This document shows positions 53,183 to 62,505 of a DNA stretch of 64,000 bases, one piece after another (position 1 is the first letter of the stretch; every line of letters starts with the position of its first letter). Location: assembly GCF_019091135.1 (NCBI RefSeq), contig NZ_JAGXJW010000012.1, positions 95,140 to 159,139 on the forward strand. Reading direction: 5' to 3'. The position numbers were made by a program, and so were the translations under genes. The notes under the pieces are model-generated. The model was not told the origin of the DNA, searched no databases, and saw only the letters and a program-made list of their open reading frames with translations. The stretch is from Cohnella sp. GbtcB17. Lineage in GTDB: Bacteria > Bacillota > Bacilli > Paenibacillales > Paenibacillaceae.

Positions 53183-54850
53183 TTATTCGGCAGCGACCCA
53201 GCAAGCGTAACCGCTTTTGCAAAAAGTTACGATAAACGTCGTTCCTTTTCCTACGGTGGATTGCACTTCGATGCGGCCCTCGTGCCGCTCGGCGATGCTG
53301 AGGCAGAGCGCCAGCCCGAGACCTGTCCCTTGCTCCTTCGTCGTATAGAACGGCTCGAACAAGCGCTCGACCTTCTCCGGCGGTATGCCGTTGCCCGTAT
53401 CCGATACGAGCAGCTGCACCCGGTCCTCGAGATCGCGCGTCTCGATCCGAAGCACGCCTTTCTCGTCCATCGCCTCGAGGCCGTTGCGCGCCAGATTCAG
53501 GATGAGCTGCTTGATCTCTTTGCCGTTCAGCTCGAGCACATCCTTTTCCTCGCACAGCTCAAGCTCTACCGATTGCCCGCGCAGGTTGGCGTCCGCCCAA
53601 ATAAGCGGCAGCATGTCCTTCAGCACCGATTGAAGGCTGCTCGTCTCCTTCTCCACGATGCGATTTTGCGCAAGCGACAAAAAGTCGTTGATGATCGCGT
53701 TGGCCCGGTCGAGCTCCTCCATGACGATGCGAAAATAAGAGCGCTGCTCCGATGGACTCCGCTCGTTAAGCAGCTGTACGAACCCCCGGATGACCGCCAT
53801 CGGATTGCGAATCTCGTGCGTAATGCTGGCGGCCATTTGCCCGACCAGGCTGAGCCGCTCCATTTTATCGAGCTCGTCCTTGAGCCGCTGCATATCCGTC
53901 ACATCCTGCGCGATATAGACGACGCCCTCCGGCATCCCCCTTGCTCCCGATTCGTCGACGGAGCAGGCGGTCGCAAGCATCGTCCGGCCCTGCAACTTGA
54001 ACATCTCCGAGGACACGCGTTCACCTTTGTTCAGGACGAGCTGGATGACGGATACCGTCGCATCCAGTCCCATAAGCCGTGCCAGCTCGGTGTAGTGCAG
54101 GCCGACGACATTGCCGTCGGCGTTCTTGCCTAACTCCAGCGCGTTATGATTCACGTGCGTGATGACCCCATTGGCATCGATAAAAATGACGGCAAGGGGC
54201 ACCATATCGAGAAATCGGCGCATGCGGATCGACTCGAGCTTGTATTGACGGGTCAAATCGAGCAGCTGCGTCTGCAGGCTGACCCGTTCGTAAGCGATTT
54301 CGATAAAATAGACGGACAGATGCGATATAAGAATAAAAGCGACCAGATAAGCGGTGCAAGTCATGAGCAGCATAGGCTTGTCTGCCACGCTGCCGTCCGC
54401 GTACGAGATGACCGCAGGAACTAAAAACGACAAAGAGGCGACGGCCCACAGAAGCGCAACGGCCCGCATTTTTCCGCTCCTGTTTTTAAGCCTGAAGGTG
54501 CGGGTTATCCTGTATAGAATAACAAGGTAGATGAGGAAAAAGACGAGAAACCCGGCGATATGGATCGCATTTTCCCCGGGGATATGTAAGATCAGAAACG
54601 CGATGCTGAGTACAATGGCGAATGCAAAGCCGCCGTACAGCGAAGCTGTGATGAGGGCGACAAAGCCGAGATCGAGTATGACCGAACCCTTTTGCACCAT
54701 ATAAAAATGTCCGAGCAGCAGGCACAGGCCGCTGACGGTGCCGATGAATAGGCGGGAATGCCGCAGTTGGCGCTGGCGCGAGAACCAGATCTGAAAGGTG
54801 CCAACGGGCAGCAGGGCGATAAGAACCTGAAGAAGCAGGCTGTTGACCAA
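53183..54850 (-). CDS. Membrane sensor histidine kinase with PAS domain (KinB-like)
   Basis: 555 residues from the TTG at 54850, after GGGGGGAT. Six or more N-terminal membrane helices (about 5-200) resemble the 5TM-5TMR_LYT region of sporulation kinases. A PAS domain (about 240-350; FIDANGVITHVNHNALELG) follows, then the phosphoacceptor His in SLVGQMAASITHEIRNPM. The ATPase boxes are LNLARNGLEAMD, SDTGNGIPPEK, FEPFYTTKEQGTGLGL and GTTFIV. No response regulator is adjacent, so it could feed a phosphorelay such as Spo0F-Spo0A (inference). The frame upstream to 54961 is not used. Confidence 0.92.
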   Translation of the reverse strand: MVNSLLLQVLIALLPVGTFQIWFSRQRQLRHSRLFIGTVSGLCLLLGHFYMVQKGSVILDLGFVALITASLYGGFAFAIVLSIAFLILHIPGENAIHIAGFLVFFLIYLVILYRITRTFRLKNRSGKMRAVALLWAVASLSFLVPAVISYADGSVADKPMLLMTCTAYLVAFILISHLSVYFIEIAYERVSLQTQLLDLTRQYKLESIRMRRFLDMVPLAVIFIDANGVITHVNHNALELGKNADGNVVGLHYTELARLMGLDATVSVIQLVLNKGERVSSEMFKLQGRTMLATACSVDESGARGMPEGVVYIAQDVTDMQRLKDELDKMERLSLVGQMAASITHEIRNPMAVIRGFVQLLNERSPSEQRSYFRIVMEELDRANAIINDFLSLAQNRIVEKETSSLQSVLKDMLPLIWADANLRGQSVELELCEEKDVLELNGKEIKQLILNLARNGLEAMDEKGVLRIETRDLEDRVQLLVSDTGNGIPPEKVERLFEPFYTTKEQGTGLGLALCLSIAERHEGRIEVQSTVGKGTTFIVTFCKSGYACWVAAE

Positions 54851-55002
54851 AGAGATCCCCCCGCACGATCGTCCTTTATACTTAAACAATTCATTCTGAT
54901 TAAAACATATAAACATTCCGCTTACAATAATAGGAATATAGTTTAGACTATATATAACCAAGAATTACAGTTGCGGTGTTCAAAACGGAGAGGAACGAGC
55001 GC

Positions 55003-56313
55003 GTGGAGTATACATTAAATAACCAAATCGCTGAACCTTATAACATCATTATCATCGGCGGGGGGTCGGCGGGATTGATGGCCGGTATCGCCGCCAGCCG
55101 ATCCGGCGCCCGCGTCCTGCTGCTCGACAAAGGGGACAAGCTCGGACGCAAGCTCGGCATCTCCGGCGGGGGCCGCTGCAACGTCACGAACGCCAAGGAG
55201 ACGGACGAGCTCATCCGGCATATTCCCGGCAACGGAAGGTTTTTGTATTCCGCCTTGTCCGTCTTCGGCAACCGCGATATCGCCGCCTTTTTCGAAGGCA
55301 TGGGGATCCGGTTGAAGGAGGAAGACAACGGGCGGATGTTTCCCGTGACCGACAAGGCCAAGACCGTCGTCGACGCGCTCGTGCGCAAGGTCAGAGAGCA
55401 GGGCGTCAGGATCGAGACGAACGCGCCGGTCGCCGAGGTCCTGTACGACGAGGGCCGGGTCTCGGGCGTGCTGCTCGCGGACGGACGCGTATTCGCCGCG
55501 CCTTCCGTCATCGTGGCGGTGGGCGGCAAGTCGGTGCCGCATACCGGGTCTACCGGGGACGGATACGCCTGGGCCGAGCAGGCGGGCCATACGATCTCCG
55601 AGCTTTTTCCGACCGAGGTGCCGCTCACCTCTTCGGAGCCCTTCATTCGCAGCCGCGAGCTGCAGGGCTTGTCGCTGCGCGACGTCACCTTGACGGTCTG
55701 GGGGGACAAGGGCAAGCCCCTCGTGACGCATCGCGGCGACATGATCTTCACGCACTTCGGCCTGTCGGGGCCGATCGCGCTCCGCTGCAGCCAATTTGTC
55801 GTCAAGCAGCGGAAAAAGACCGGGGGCGAGCCGGTTCGGCTCACGCTCGATCTGTATCCCGACAAAAGCGCCGCCCAAGTGTACGACGACACGTACGCCT
55901 TAACGAAGGCGGAGCCGAAGAAAGCGATCAAAAACATCCTCAAGGGCGTCGCGGCCGAACGCCTGCTGCCGCTGCTGCTCGAGCGGGCGGGACTGGACGG
56001 CGACACGACGCATGCGAACATCCCGAAGCAGGCCTGGCAGAGTTTGTCGGGGCTGCTGAAGGCGTTCCCCGTCGACGTTAACGGAACGCTGTCCATCGAG
56101 GAAGCGTTCGTAACCGGCGGCGGCGTCAGCTTGAAGGAGATCGATCCGAAAACGATGCAGTCGAAGCTGATGCCCGGCCTCTTTTTCGCCGGCGAAATCC
56201 TCGATATTCACGGCTACACGGGGGGCTATAATATTACGGCTGCATTCTCCACCGGCTACGTGGCCGGATTGAACGCAGCCCTGCATGCGGAAGAAGCCGC
56301 CGGCGCGTACTAG
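55003..56313 (+). CDS. NAD(P)/FAD-dependent oxidoreductase (YtfP/HI0933 family)
   Basis: Flavoprotein of the BaiN/HI0933 family. The FAD-binding motif [13 protein letters not shown] opens the protein. Other signatures are [38 protein letters not shown] and the C-terminal [17 protein letters not shown]. It has 436 residues from the GTG at 55003, 9 nt after GGAGAGG; a GTG at 54976 is in frame further up. The physiological substrate in bacilli is not known. It is divergent from the kinase. Confidence 0.9.
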   Translation: MEYTLNNQIAEPYNIIIIGGGSAGLMAGIAASRSGARVLLLDKGDKLGRKLGISGGGRCNVTNAKETDELIRHIPGNGRFLYSALSVFGNRDIAAFFEGMGIRLKEEDNGRMFPVTDKAKTVVDALVRKVREQGVRIETNAPVAEVLYDEGRVSGVLLADGRVFAAPSVIVAVGGKSVPHTGSTGDGYAWAEQAGHTISELFPTEVPLTSSEPFIRSRELQGLSLRDVTLTVWGDKGKPLVTHRGDMIFTHFGLSGPIALRCSQFVVKQRKKTGGEPVRLTLDLYPDKSAAQVYDDTYALTKAEPKKAIKNILKGVAAERLLPLLLERAGLDGDTTHANIPKQAWQSLSGLLKAFPVDVNGTLSIEEAFVTGGGVSLKEIDPKTMQSKLMPGLFFAGEILDIHGYTGGYNITAAFSTGYVAGLNAALHAEEAAGAY

Positions 56314-56727
56314 GCTTGGCGGTGCCGGCGGAGTCGCTCGTGAGGCGGGCCGAGGGCACGCGAGCGAGTGGGACGCATATGAGGGCCACGCGCGTGGCAG
56401 GCAGGGCGCAGGCGAGGCTGTCGCCGGTGCATGCGAGGCGGATCAGGGATGCATGCGGGACGGCCGGGCGCACACGAGGCGGCCTTCGGCGCGTTAGAGG
56501 AACTTTTATCCTCTAACGGTCCGCAAGAAGCGGCCTGCGCCGCAATAGAGGAACTTTGTTCCGCTATGGCTTCTTGTGGCGCAGGCTTGAGTTGCAATAG
56601 AGGAACTTTGTTCCGCTATGGCTTCTTGTGGCACAGGCTTGAGATGCAATAGAGGAGATTTGTTCCGCTATTCGTTCTCGAGAGGCAGGCTTGAGCCTCC
56701 ATAGTGTAACTCTTCCCGTCGAGTGCC
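56314..56727. other. Intergenic region with GC-rich and repetitive DNA
   Basis: No supported gene. The first ~180 nt are very G-rich with short GGCGCAGGCGAGG-like iterations. The second half holds the 52 bp tandem repeats. Confidence 0.6.
56494..56671. repeat. 52 bp tandem repeat, each unit with a 23 nt palindrome
   Basis: ATAGAGGAACTTTGTTCCGC followed by TAT recurs at 56545, 56597 and 56649, exactly 52 nt apart, with conserved GGCTTCTTGTGG and CAGGCTTGAG spacers. A related dyad (TTAGAGGA...TCCTCTAA) lies at 56494. Each unit can fold into a hairpin with TTT in the loop. Confidence 0.85.
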
Positions 56728-57126
56728 CTAGTATGCCTCGAAATGATTGTAGCTGCCGTCGTCCGCTGCGCCGCCCGCTGCCGATTCGCCTGCCGAACCG
56801 CTCGCGGGCGAAACAACCTCCGGCTCAACGCCGAAATATGCGGGATCCCAGTCCTCGTTTACCGTATGTGCGGGGATCTGCAGCTCGTCCAGCGCGTACG
56901 CAGTTGCCGCCAGATCGGCGTCGTCGGCCGGCGCTTCGGACAACAGCTCGCCGCCGTGGCTCTGCGCAATCTCGAGCGCGCTAGTGAGATTGTCGCCATC
57001 GACGTGGATGTGAAGCCGCCCGACGCCATGCGGCTGCGGTTCGTACCCCAGCTCGTCGAGCGTACCGCAAGCCTTATGCGCGCTGCCTTCATCGGGAAAC
57101 TGAAACATCAGTGCTCTGTAAGCCAT
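56728..57126 (-). CDS. Conserved hypothetical protein
   Basis: 132 residues starting MAYRALMFQFPDEGSAHKAC. The first ~95 residues look like a compact alpha/beta domain (VGRLHIHVDGDNLTSALEIA). The end is a flexible Gly/Ala/Ser tail (GSAGESAAGGAADDGSYNHF). No family was recognised. Its transcript would run into the 52 bp repeat array directly downstream. Confidence 0.75.
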   Translation of the reverse strand: MAYRALMFQFPDEGSAHKACGTLDELGYEPQPHGVGRLHIHVDGDNLTSALEIAQSHGGELLSEAPADDADLAATAYALDELQIPAHTVNEDWDPAYFGVEPEVVSPASGSAGESAAGGAADDGSYNHFEAY

Positions 57127-57203
57127 TTAAAAAATCGCCTCTTCTCAGTTAGCGTATTGGAATGTCTGTAGCATATCCGCCCGCGCCCGCCTTCATGTAG
57201 CGA

Positions 57204-58535
57204 TCATTCGGCGTGCTTCGCTTCCGACTTCGCGCTGCGGTCCCTCCTCGCGCCGAACATGACGGTGGCAGCACGATTGATGCGGGCGAGCACAGGGTAT
57301 CCCGCCGCAGGCAGCAGCAAGACCGCGGGCCACCATAGCCCGCCGTACAACCATCCAGCGTGAATGCCCAGAATCGCGCACCATGCCAGCCCTATAGGAC
57401 AAAGCAGCAGCGAACGCGCGATTTCCTGCGCGTCGGTTCGCAGCTCCTCGCGCCAATCGTACAACGCCATATAACGTTCCGTTTGCCACCGGCTCCACAA
57501 GCCGTTCAGCCATAGCAGCAGCAACGCGCACAAGCCGATCCAGGCGATCGCCCCCAGCCAGACCGGAGACAGCCAGATCGCCGCGCTGCCGAGTGAAAAG
57601 AGTTGAAGCAAGAGGCGCACCTGCCCGGCCTCCCGCAGCATCGCGCGCAGCCACAGCTCGGCGAGGCGGGAAGGCTCGTCGCGGCGCTTCAGCAACGGCC
57701 TCGGCTTGCGCAGCACCCAAGGCCTGCGCCCCGCGGGCGGTCTTTTGGCCTGCTCGGTATCCATCAGCACCCAGCCGACATTGTCTCCGTAAGCGCTGTT
57801 CTCCGCCTCCAGCTCTTGCGCAAAAGTGCCGCACAGATGCAACCGGCGCCACGCCAAGCCGATGCACGCCAGAACCAACGCGGCGACGGCGGCAACCGCC
57901 GCAGCCTGCCCGGCGTCGCGCATCCCCCATGCCGCGACGGGCACCCACGCGGCGATAAACGCCGCACGCAAGCCAATCACGGCCAGGACGCGCCGCGCGC
58001 CTTGCCATCTGCGCTCGGCCGCGTCGCGGACAAGCGTCCAGACAAAGCCCATAAGAGCGGCAGCCGACGCAAGAGCCGTACCTGCAGCGAAGCTCCAGCC
58101 TGTCGCGTGCGCCATCAGCGGCAGCATCAACCCCGCTGCCGCGGCCGACACGGCCAAACGCGCGACCAGCGTATAGACGAGCCCCGCCGTCGTCATGCCG
58201 CTCACCCACCTGCCGCTCGCGCGCAGGAACAGCCCGTCCCCCGACTCCGCGAAGGTCCGCAGCCTGGCGCGCAGCATGAGGATCGCCAGCACGACGATCG
58301 GCGTTTGTATAGGCAAACGCGCGATCCAATCCGGCGGATGCCGCAGCAGGTCCAGGTACATCCCCCCGGCCACCCATAATCCCGGCACAACGAGGTACAG
58401 CACCACGGTCCAGTCCAGCGTCAGCCGCCAGGCGCGAATCGATTTGAGCCAAAAGGCGCCGCAGCGCATGCAGAACAGTCTGGCCGGACCACTTTTTCCG
58501 CGCAGTCGCCCGATCCTGCCGCCCGCCGGGTTCAT
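57204..58535 (-). CDS. ecsB: ABC transporter permease (EcsB-like)
   Basis: 443 residues from the ATG at 58535, after GGAGGGG. About ten membrane helices lie in two blocks (about 40-240 and 320-430), separated by a cytoplasmic loop with AENSAYGDNVGWVLMD and the basic WVLRKPRPLLKRRDEPSRL. This is the layout of EcsB, the membrane partner of EcsA, which in B. subtilis affects secretion, competence and intramembrane proteolysis. Its ATG overlaps the ecsA stop (ATGA). Confidence 0.85.
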   Translation of the reverse strand: MNPAGGRIGRLRGKSGPARLFCMRCGAFWLKSIRAWRLTLDWTVVLYLVVPGLWVAGGMYLDLLRHPPDWIARLPIQTPIVVLAILMLRARLRTFAESGDGLFLRASGRWVSGMTTAGLVYTLVARLAVSAAAAGLMLPLMAHATGWSFAAGTALASAAALMGFVWTLVRDAAERRWQGARRVLAVIGLRAAFIAAWVPVAAWGMRDAGQAAAVAAVAALVLACIGLAWRRLHLCGTFAQELEAENSAYGDNVGWVLMDTEQAKRPPAGRRPWVLRKPRPLLKRRDEPSRLAELWLRAMLREAGQVRLLLQLFSLGSAAIWLSPVWLGAIAWIGLCALLLLWLNGLWSRWQTERYMALYDWREELRTDAQEIARSLLLCPIGLAWCAILGIHAGWLYGGLWWPAVLLLPAAGYPVLARINRAATVMFGARRDRSAKSEAKHAE

Positions 58536-59308
58536 GGCCCCTCCGCCGGGGCGGCTCGGGTCAGCTGGTGGAAGCAATCAAACAACGGCGTGCCGTCAGG
58601 CATACCAGCAACCGCCCGGATGTCGGCAACCGTCCCCGACGCCGCCACGCCGCCCTCATGGACGAGCACAAACCGATCGCACAGCCGCTCCGCCGAATCC
58701 AGGACGTGCGTCGTGAGCAGCACGCCCGCGCCCCGCGCACGCTCCTCGTCGAGCGCCTCCAGCAACTCCATGACCGCCGCGGGATCGAGTCCGATGAACG
58801 GCTCGTCCACCAGATACACGCTCGGCTCCAATAAGAAGGCGGCGACGAGCATCGTTTTTTGCTGCATGCCCTTGGAAAACTTGATCGGGTAATCGTCCTT
58901 CACATGGCTAAGGCGAAATCGGGCCAGCAGCCCCTCGGCCCGCTCGGCGAGCCGCTTCTCGGAGATGCCGCAGACCGCGGCTGCCAGCTGCAGGTGCTCC
59001 CACAGCGTAAATCGCTCGTACAGGATAGGCCGTTCCGGAATATAAGCCAGCCGTCGGTTCATTGCGCCGCCGCCCGACGTCGCATCCGTTCCATCGGCCG
59101 CTCCCCGCCAATCGACGTCTGCATCCCAATACGGCAGTTGTCCGAGCAAGCCCTTCATTACCGTACTTTTGCCCGCGCCGTCCGGTCCGAGCAGGCCGAC
59201 GCGCTCCCCCCGCCCTACCTCGATCGCCACATCGCGAAGCACGGCTTTGCCTTGCTCGTACCCCGCCGCGCGGATCGCCGCACGTACCAGCCAGCTATCG
59301 CCGCCCAT
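58532..59308 (-). CDS. ecsA: ABC transporter ATP-binding protein (EcsA-like)
   Basis: 258 residues. Walker A GPDGAGKST (41-49), the Ecs-type signature IKFSKGMQQKTM in place of LSGGQ, and Walker B VYLVDEPFIGLD are all present. The D-loop and switch His (LLTTHVLDSAE) follow. It powers the EcsB membrane subunit and is translationally coupled to it. Confidence 0.92.
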   Translation of the reverse strand: MGGDSWLVRAAIRAAGYEQGKAVLRDVAIEVGRGERVGLLGPDGAGKSTVMKGLLGQLPYWDADVDWRGAADGTDATSGGGAMNRRLAYIPERPILYERFTLWEHLQLAAAVCGISEKRLAERAEGLLARFRLSHVKDDYPIKFSKGMQQKTMLVAAFLLEPSVYLVDEPFIGLDPAAVMELLEALDEERARGAGVLLTTHVLDSAERLCDRFVLVHEGGVAASGTVADIRAVAGMPDGTPLFDCFHQLTRAAPAEGP

Positions 59309-59405
59309 CGCTTCCCCACCTTTGCACTGTTTACAAAATAACTACGATACTGCTCTGCTGCGGGTTGCGGGTATCGGCGCAGATCGGTCATTGCGCCCAT
59401 GGCAA

Positions 59406-59449
59406 AGAGCCCCTCGTCCGGTTAACGACCGGAAAATCCGAGGAGCTCT
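59406..59449 (-). terminator. Terminator of the xylAB operon
   Basis: Nested stems (AGAGCTCCTCG/CGAGGGGCTCT outside, CCGGT/ACCGG inside) lie just past the xylB stop. The T-run is short (TTTGCC). Confidence 0.7.
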
Positions 59450-59464
59450 CTAACTACCATAGCC

Positions 59465-60961
59465 TTAGATTCTAAAAGATTGCAGCGCTTCGTTCAGCGG
59501 CTTCGTTGCGGCATACACGTCCCGATAAACGCCGAACAGCTCCGCGTAACGGCGCGCCCGCGCCTCATCCGGCACGTACGTTGCGGCATGCTTGACGAAC
59601 GCGTCCGCGCACGCCTCCAGGCTGTCGTACCAGCCGGCGCCTGCCGCCGCGAGCATCGCCGCGCCGAGACCAGGTCCCTGCTCGCTCTCAAGCCGCACGA
59701 CCTCTGCATCGAATACGTCCGCCTGAATTTGCAGCCAGTCGGGATTTTTCGCGCCGCCGCCGATCGAGACGACCTTCGTGACCGACTTGCCGGCCTGCCG
59801 GAAGACGTCGACCGACTCGTTCAGCGAGAACGTGATGCCCTCGAGCACGGCTCGCGCAAAATGCGTTCTCGTATGAGAGCCGTCCATGCCCACGAAGCTC
59901 GCCCGGATGACCGCATCCGCGTGCGGCGTCCGCTCGCCTACCAGGTAAGGCGTGTACAGCAGCCCGCCGGCTCCCGGCGCGACGTCGCCGACGCCCGCGA
60001 GCAGCCGCTCGTAAGGCTCGCCGGCCGCAAATGTGTTGCGGAACCAGCTCAAGGAGTAGCCCGCCGCCAGCGTCACGCCCATCGCATAGAACGCGCCCGG
60101 CTTGCCATGATTAAAGAAGTGCACCTTGCCTTCATAATCGGCGGACGCATCCGGCTCGTGCGTGAGCACGACGCCCGACGTGCCGATGCTGCACAGCGTG
60201 AGGCCCGGCTTCAGGATGCCGGCGCCGATTGCGCCGCAGGCATTGTCGGCGCCGCCCGCGAACACGCGCGTCGAGGCCGGCAGGCCCGTCTCTCGCGCCG
60301 CTGCGTCGTCCAGCGTGCCCGTCTGAGCGACCGACTCGACGAGCGGCGGGCAGAACGAATCGGGAATGCCGAACGCCGCCAGCACCTCCCGGCTCCATGC
60401 GCGAGCCGCGACGTCGAGCATCAGCGTGCCCGCCGCGTCGGACAGATCCATGTGCGCGGCGCCGGTCAGGCGATATCGCACATAATCCTTGGGCAGCAAA
60501 AACGACTCCGCTTTGTCGTACAGCTCCGGCTCGTGCTCGCGCACCCACAGCAGCTTGGGGAGCGTGAACCCCTCGAGCGCCGGATTGCGGGTCAGGCTGA
60601 GCAGCGACTGGCCGAGCGTGCGCTCGATCTCGCGGCATTGCTCCGTCGTGCGCGTATCGTTCCAGAGGATCGCCCTGCGCAGCGGCTTGCGGTTCCCGTC
60701 CAGCAGCACGAGGCCGTGCATCTGGCCCGAGAAGCTGATGCCGTCGATGCGCCCGCCCGCGGCCACCGTCTTTTCGCCGAGCTCCTTCAGCACTTCGATC
60801 GTCGCGCGGACCCAATCCTCCGGGTCCTGCTCGCTCCAGCCCGAGCGCTCGTGGTACAGCGGGTATTCGCGGGAAGCCTCGGCCGCCACCGCTCCGTCCT
60901 GCCCGACGAGGAGCGCCTTGACGGCGCTCGTGCCGAGATCGATGCCGATGACATAGTTCAT
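59465..60961 (-). CDS. xylB: Xylulokinase
   Basis: Phosphorylates D-xylulose to xylulose 5-phosphate, feeding the pentose phosphate pathway. 498 residues of the FGGY kinase fold: GIDLGTSAVKALLV at the N-terminus, FSGQMHGLVLLD, AILWNDTRT, GGADNACGAIGAGI and VSIGGGAKNPDWLQIQADV. It lies 35 nt after xylA and belongs to the XylR-controlled operon. Confidence 0.97.
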   Translation of the reverse strand: MNYVIGIDLGTSAVKALLVGQDGAVAAEASREYPLYHERSGWSEQDPEDWVRATIEVLKELGEKTVAAGGRIDGISFSGQMHGLVLLDGNRKPLRRAILWNDTRTTEQCREIERTLGQSLLSLTRNPALEGFTLPKLLWVREHEPELYDKAESFLLPKDYVRYRLTGAAHMDLSDAAGTLMLDVAARAWSREVLAAFGIPDSFCPPLVESVAQTGTLDDAAARETGLPASTRVFAGGADNACGAIGAGILKPGLTLCSIGTSGVVLTHEPDASADYEGKVHFFNHGKPGAFYAMGVTLAAGYSLSWFRNTFAAGEPYERLLAGVGDVAPGAGGLLYTPYLVGERTPHADAVIRASFVGMDGSHTRTHFARAVLEGITFSLNESVDVFRQAGKSVTKVVSIGGGAKNPDWLQIQADVFDAEVVRLESEQGPGLGAAMLAAAGAGWYDSLEACADAFVKHAATYVPDEARARRYAELFGVYRDVYAATKPLNEALQSFRI

Positions 60962-60996
60962 GATTGGCCCGTCTCCTTCGATCTACTTATAGAGCG

Positions 60997-62316
60997 TTAT
61001 ACGCTGAAAATAACCTCGTTCACGGCTTGGCGAATCTGTTCGAGGCGGCCGGAACGATTTACGATCGGCTTCTGTCCGCTCAGCACGTACGCTTCGAGCG
61101 ACGCGAGGGTGTGCTTGCCCGCGACGATCTCCGCGCCGATGCCTTCGCCGAAGCTCGCATAGCGGCTCTCGACGATGCCGTCCAGCGTCTTGTTCTCGAT
61201 CAGCTTGGCGGCAGCCTTCAGGCCGTGCGCGAACGAGTCCATGCCGGCGATGTGGGCGAAGAACAGGTCCTCGTCCTCGAAGGAAGTCCGGCGAACCTTG
61301 GCGTCGAAGTTGACGCCGCCCTTGCCGATGCCGCCTTCGTTTTTAAGAATTTCGAACATAGCCAGCGTCGTCGAGTACAGGTCCGTCGGAAATTCGTCCG
61401 TGTCCCAGCCGAGAAGGTAGTCGCCCTGGTTGGCGTCAATGGAGCCAAGCGCGCCGTCGAGGCGTGCGACGCGGAGCTCGTGCTCGAACGTGTGGCCGGC
61501 CAGCGTGGCGTGGTTCGCTTCGATGTTCAGCTTGAAGTGATCCTTCAGGCCGTACTTGCGCAGGAAGCTGAGCGTCGTCGCGGAGTCGAAGTCGTACTGG
61601 TGCTTGGTCGGCTCCTTCGGCTTCGGCTCGATCAGGAATTGGGCGCCGAACCCGATCTCCTTGGCGTAGTCGACGGCCATGTGCAGCATGCGGGCCAGGT
61701 TGTCCAGCTCGAGGCCCATGTCCGTGTTCAGCAGCGACTCGTAGCCTTCGCGGCCGCCCCAGAAGACATAGTTTTCGCCGTTCAGCTCCTTGCCGACTTC
61801 GAGCATCTTCTTGATCGTCGCGGCGGAGTATGCGAATACATCCGCATTGTTGCTCGTCGCAGCGCCGAATACGTAGCGCGGGTTCGTGAACAGGTTGGCC
61901 GTGTTCCAGAGCAGCTTTTTACCGGTGGACTGCTGGAACTCCTTCAGCTTGGCCACGATGATGTCGATGTTCTTGTTCGTCTCGGCGAGCGTCGCGCCTT
62001 CGGGTGCGATGTCGGCGTCGTGGAACGCGTAGAACGGCACGCCCAGCTTCTCCAGCAGCTCGAAGTTCGCTTCGACGCGCACTTTGGCTCTGTCGAGCGG
62101 GGAGAGCGAATCCCAGCTGCGGACCGCCGTGCCGGCGCCGAACGGGTCGGTGCCGTTGGCGTTGAACGTATGCCAGTAGGCGACGGCGAAGCGCAGATGC
62201 TCCTCCATCGTTTTGCCGAGGACGACCTCGCTGGCGTTGTAGTGCTTAAATGCGAACGGATTGTCGGATTGGCGGCCTTCGTACTTGATCTGCGGCACAT
62301 TCGAGAACAGGCTCAT
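60997..62316 (-). CDS. xylA: Xylose isomerase
   Basis: Converts D-xylose to D-xylulose with two divalent metal ions. 439 residues from the ATG at 62316. Signatures are [13 protein letters not shown] (catalytic His), [31 protein letters not shown] and [25 protein letters not shown] lies 12 nt before the ATG, a longish spacing. Upstream in-frame codons to 62379 are not used. Confidence 0.97.
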   Translation of the reverse strand: MSLFSNVPQIKYEGRQSDNPFAFKHYNASEVVLGKTMEEHLRFAVAYWHTFNANGTDPFGAGTAVRSWDSLSPLDRAKVRVEANFELLEKLGVPFYAFHDADIAPEGATLAETNKNIDIIVAKLKEFQQSTGKKLLWNTANLFTNPRYVFGAATSNNADVFAYSAATIKKMLEVGKELNGENYVFWGGREGYESLLNTDMGLELDNLARMLHMAVDYAKEIGFGAQFLIEPKPKEPTKHQYDFDSATTLSFLRKYGLKDHFKLNIEANHATLAGHTFEHELRVARLDGALGSIDANQGDYLLGWDTDEFPTDLYSTTLAMFEILKNEGGIGKGGVNFDAKVRRTSFEDEDLFFAHIAGMDSFAHGLKAAAKLIENKTLDGIVESRYASFGEGIGAEIVAGKHTLASLEAYVLSGQKPIVNRSGRLEQIRQAVNEVIFSV

Positions 62317-62374
62317 AATAACGGTATGCCTCCTTAAGGATGTTAAAGTTTGAATTCGGTTACAAGCTGAGATA

Positions 62375-62431
62375 AGCATAGCATTCGAAACTTAGTTTGT
62401 CTATTGGCTAAACTAAGTTTTATGCTATGAT
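62375..62431. promoter_or_regulatory. Divergent xylA/xylR promoters overlapping a xyl operator
   Basis: A perfect 10 bp dyad, AACTTAGTTT (62389-62398) and AAACTAAGTT (62410-62419), matches xylO of Bacillales. On the minus strand TAGACA (62398-62403), 17 nt, TATGCT (62375-62380) is the xylA promoter. On the plus strand TTGGCT (62404-62409), 16 nt, TATGAT (62426-62431) is the xylR promoter. One bound XylR dimer would block both. Confidence 0.85.
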
Positions 62432-62505
62432 GGCGTTAACGATTAATGGGACGAACGAACGACGCAAAAATCGCCAATCGCCCGCGCGAAGGAGCCGCAT
62501 GCCGC

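Noticed and set aside
56494..56671. CRISPR array
   Set aside because: The units are tandem copies without unique spacers, and no cas genes are nearby.
57193..58452. 419-codon minus-strand frame inside ecsB
   Set aside because: Out-of-frame reading of a GC-rich gene; the ecsB frame has membrane helices and ATGA coupling.
59480..61162. 560-codon plus-strand frame and a 457-codon one after it
   Set aside because: Antisense shadows of xylB and xylA in GC-rich DNA; no recognisable protein features.
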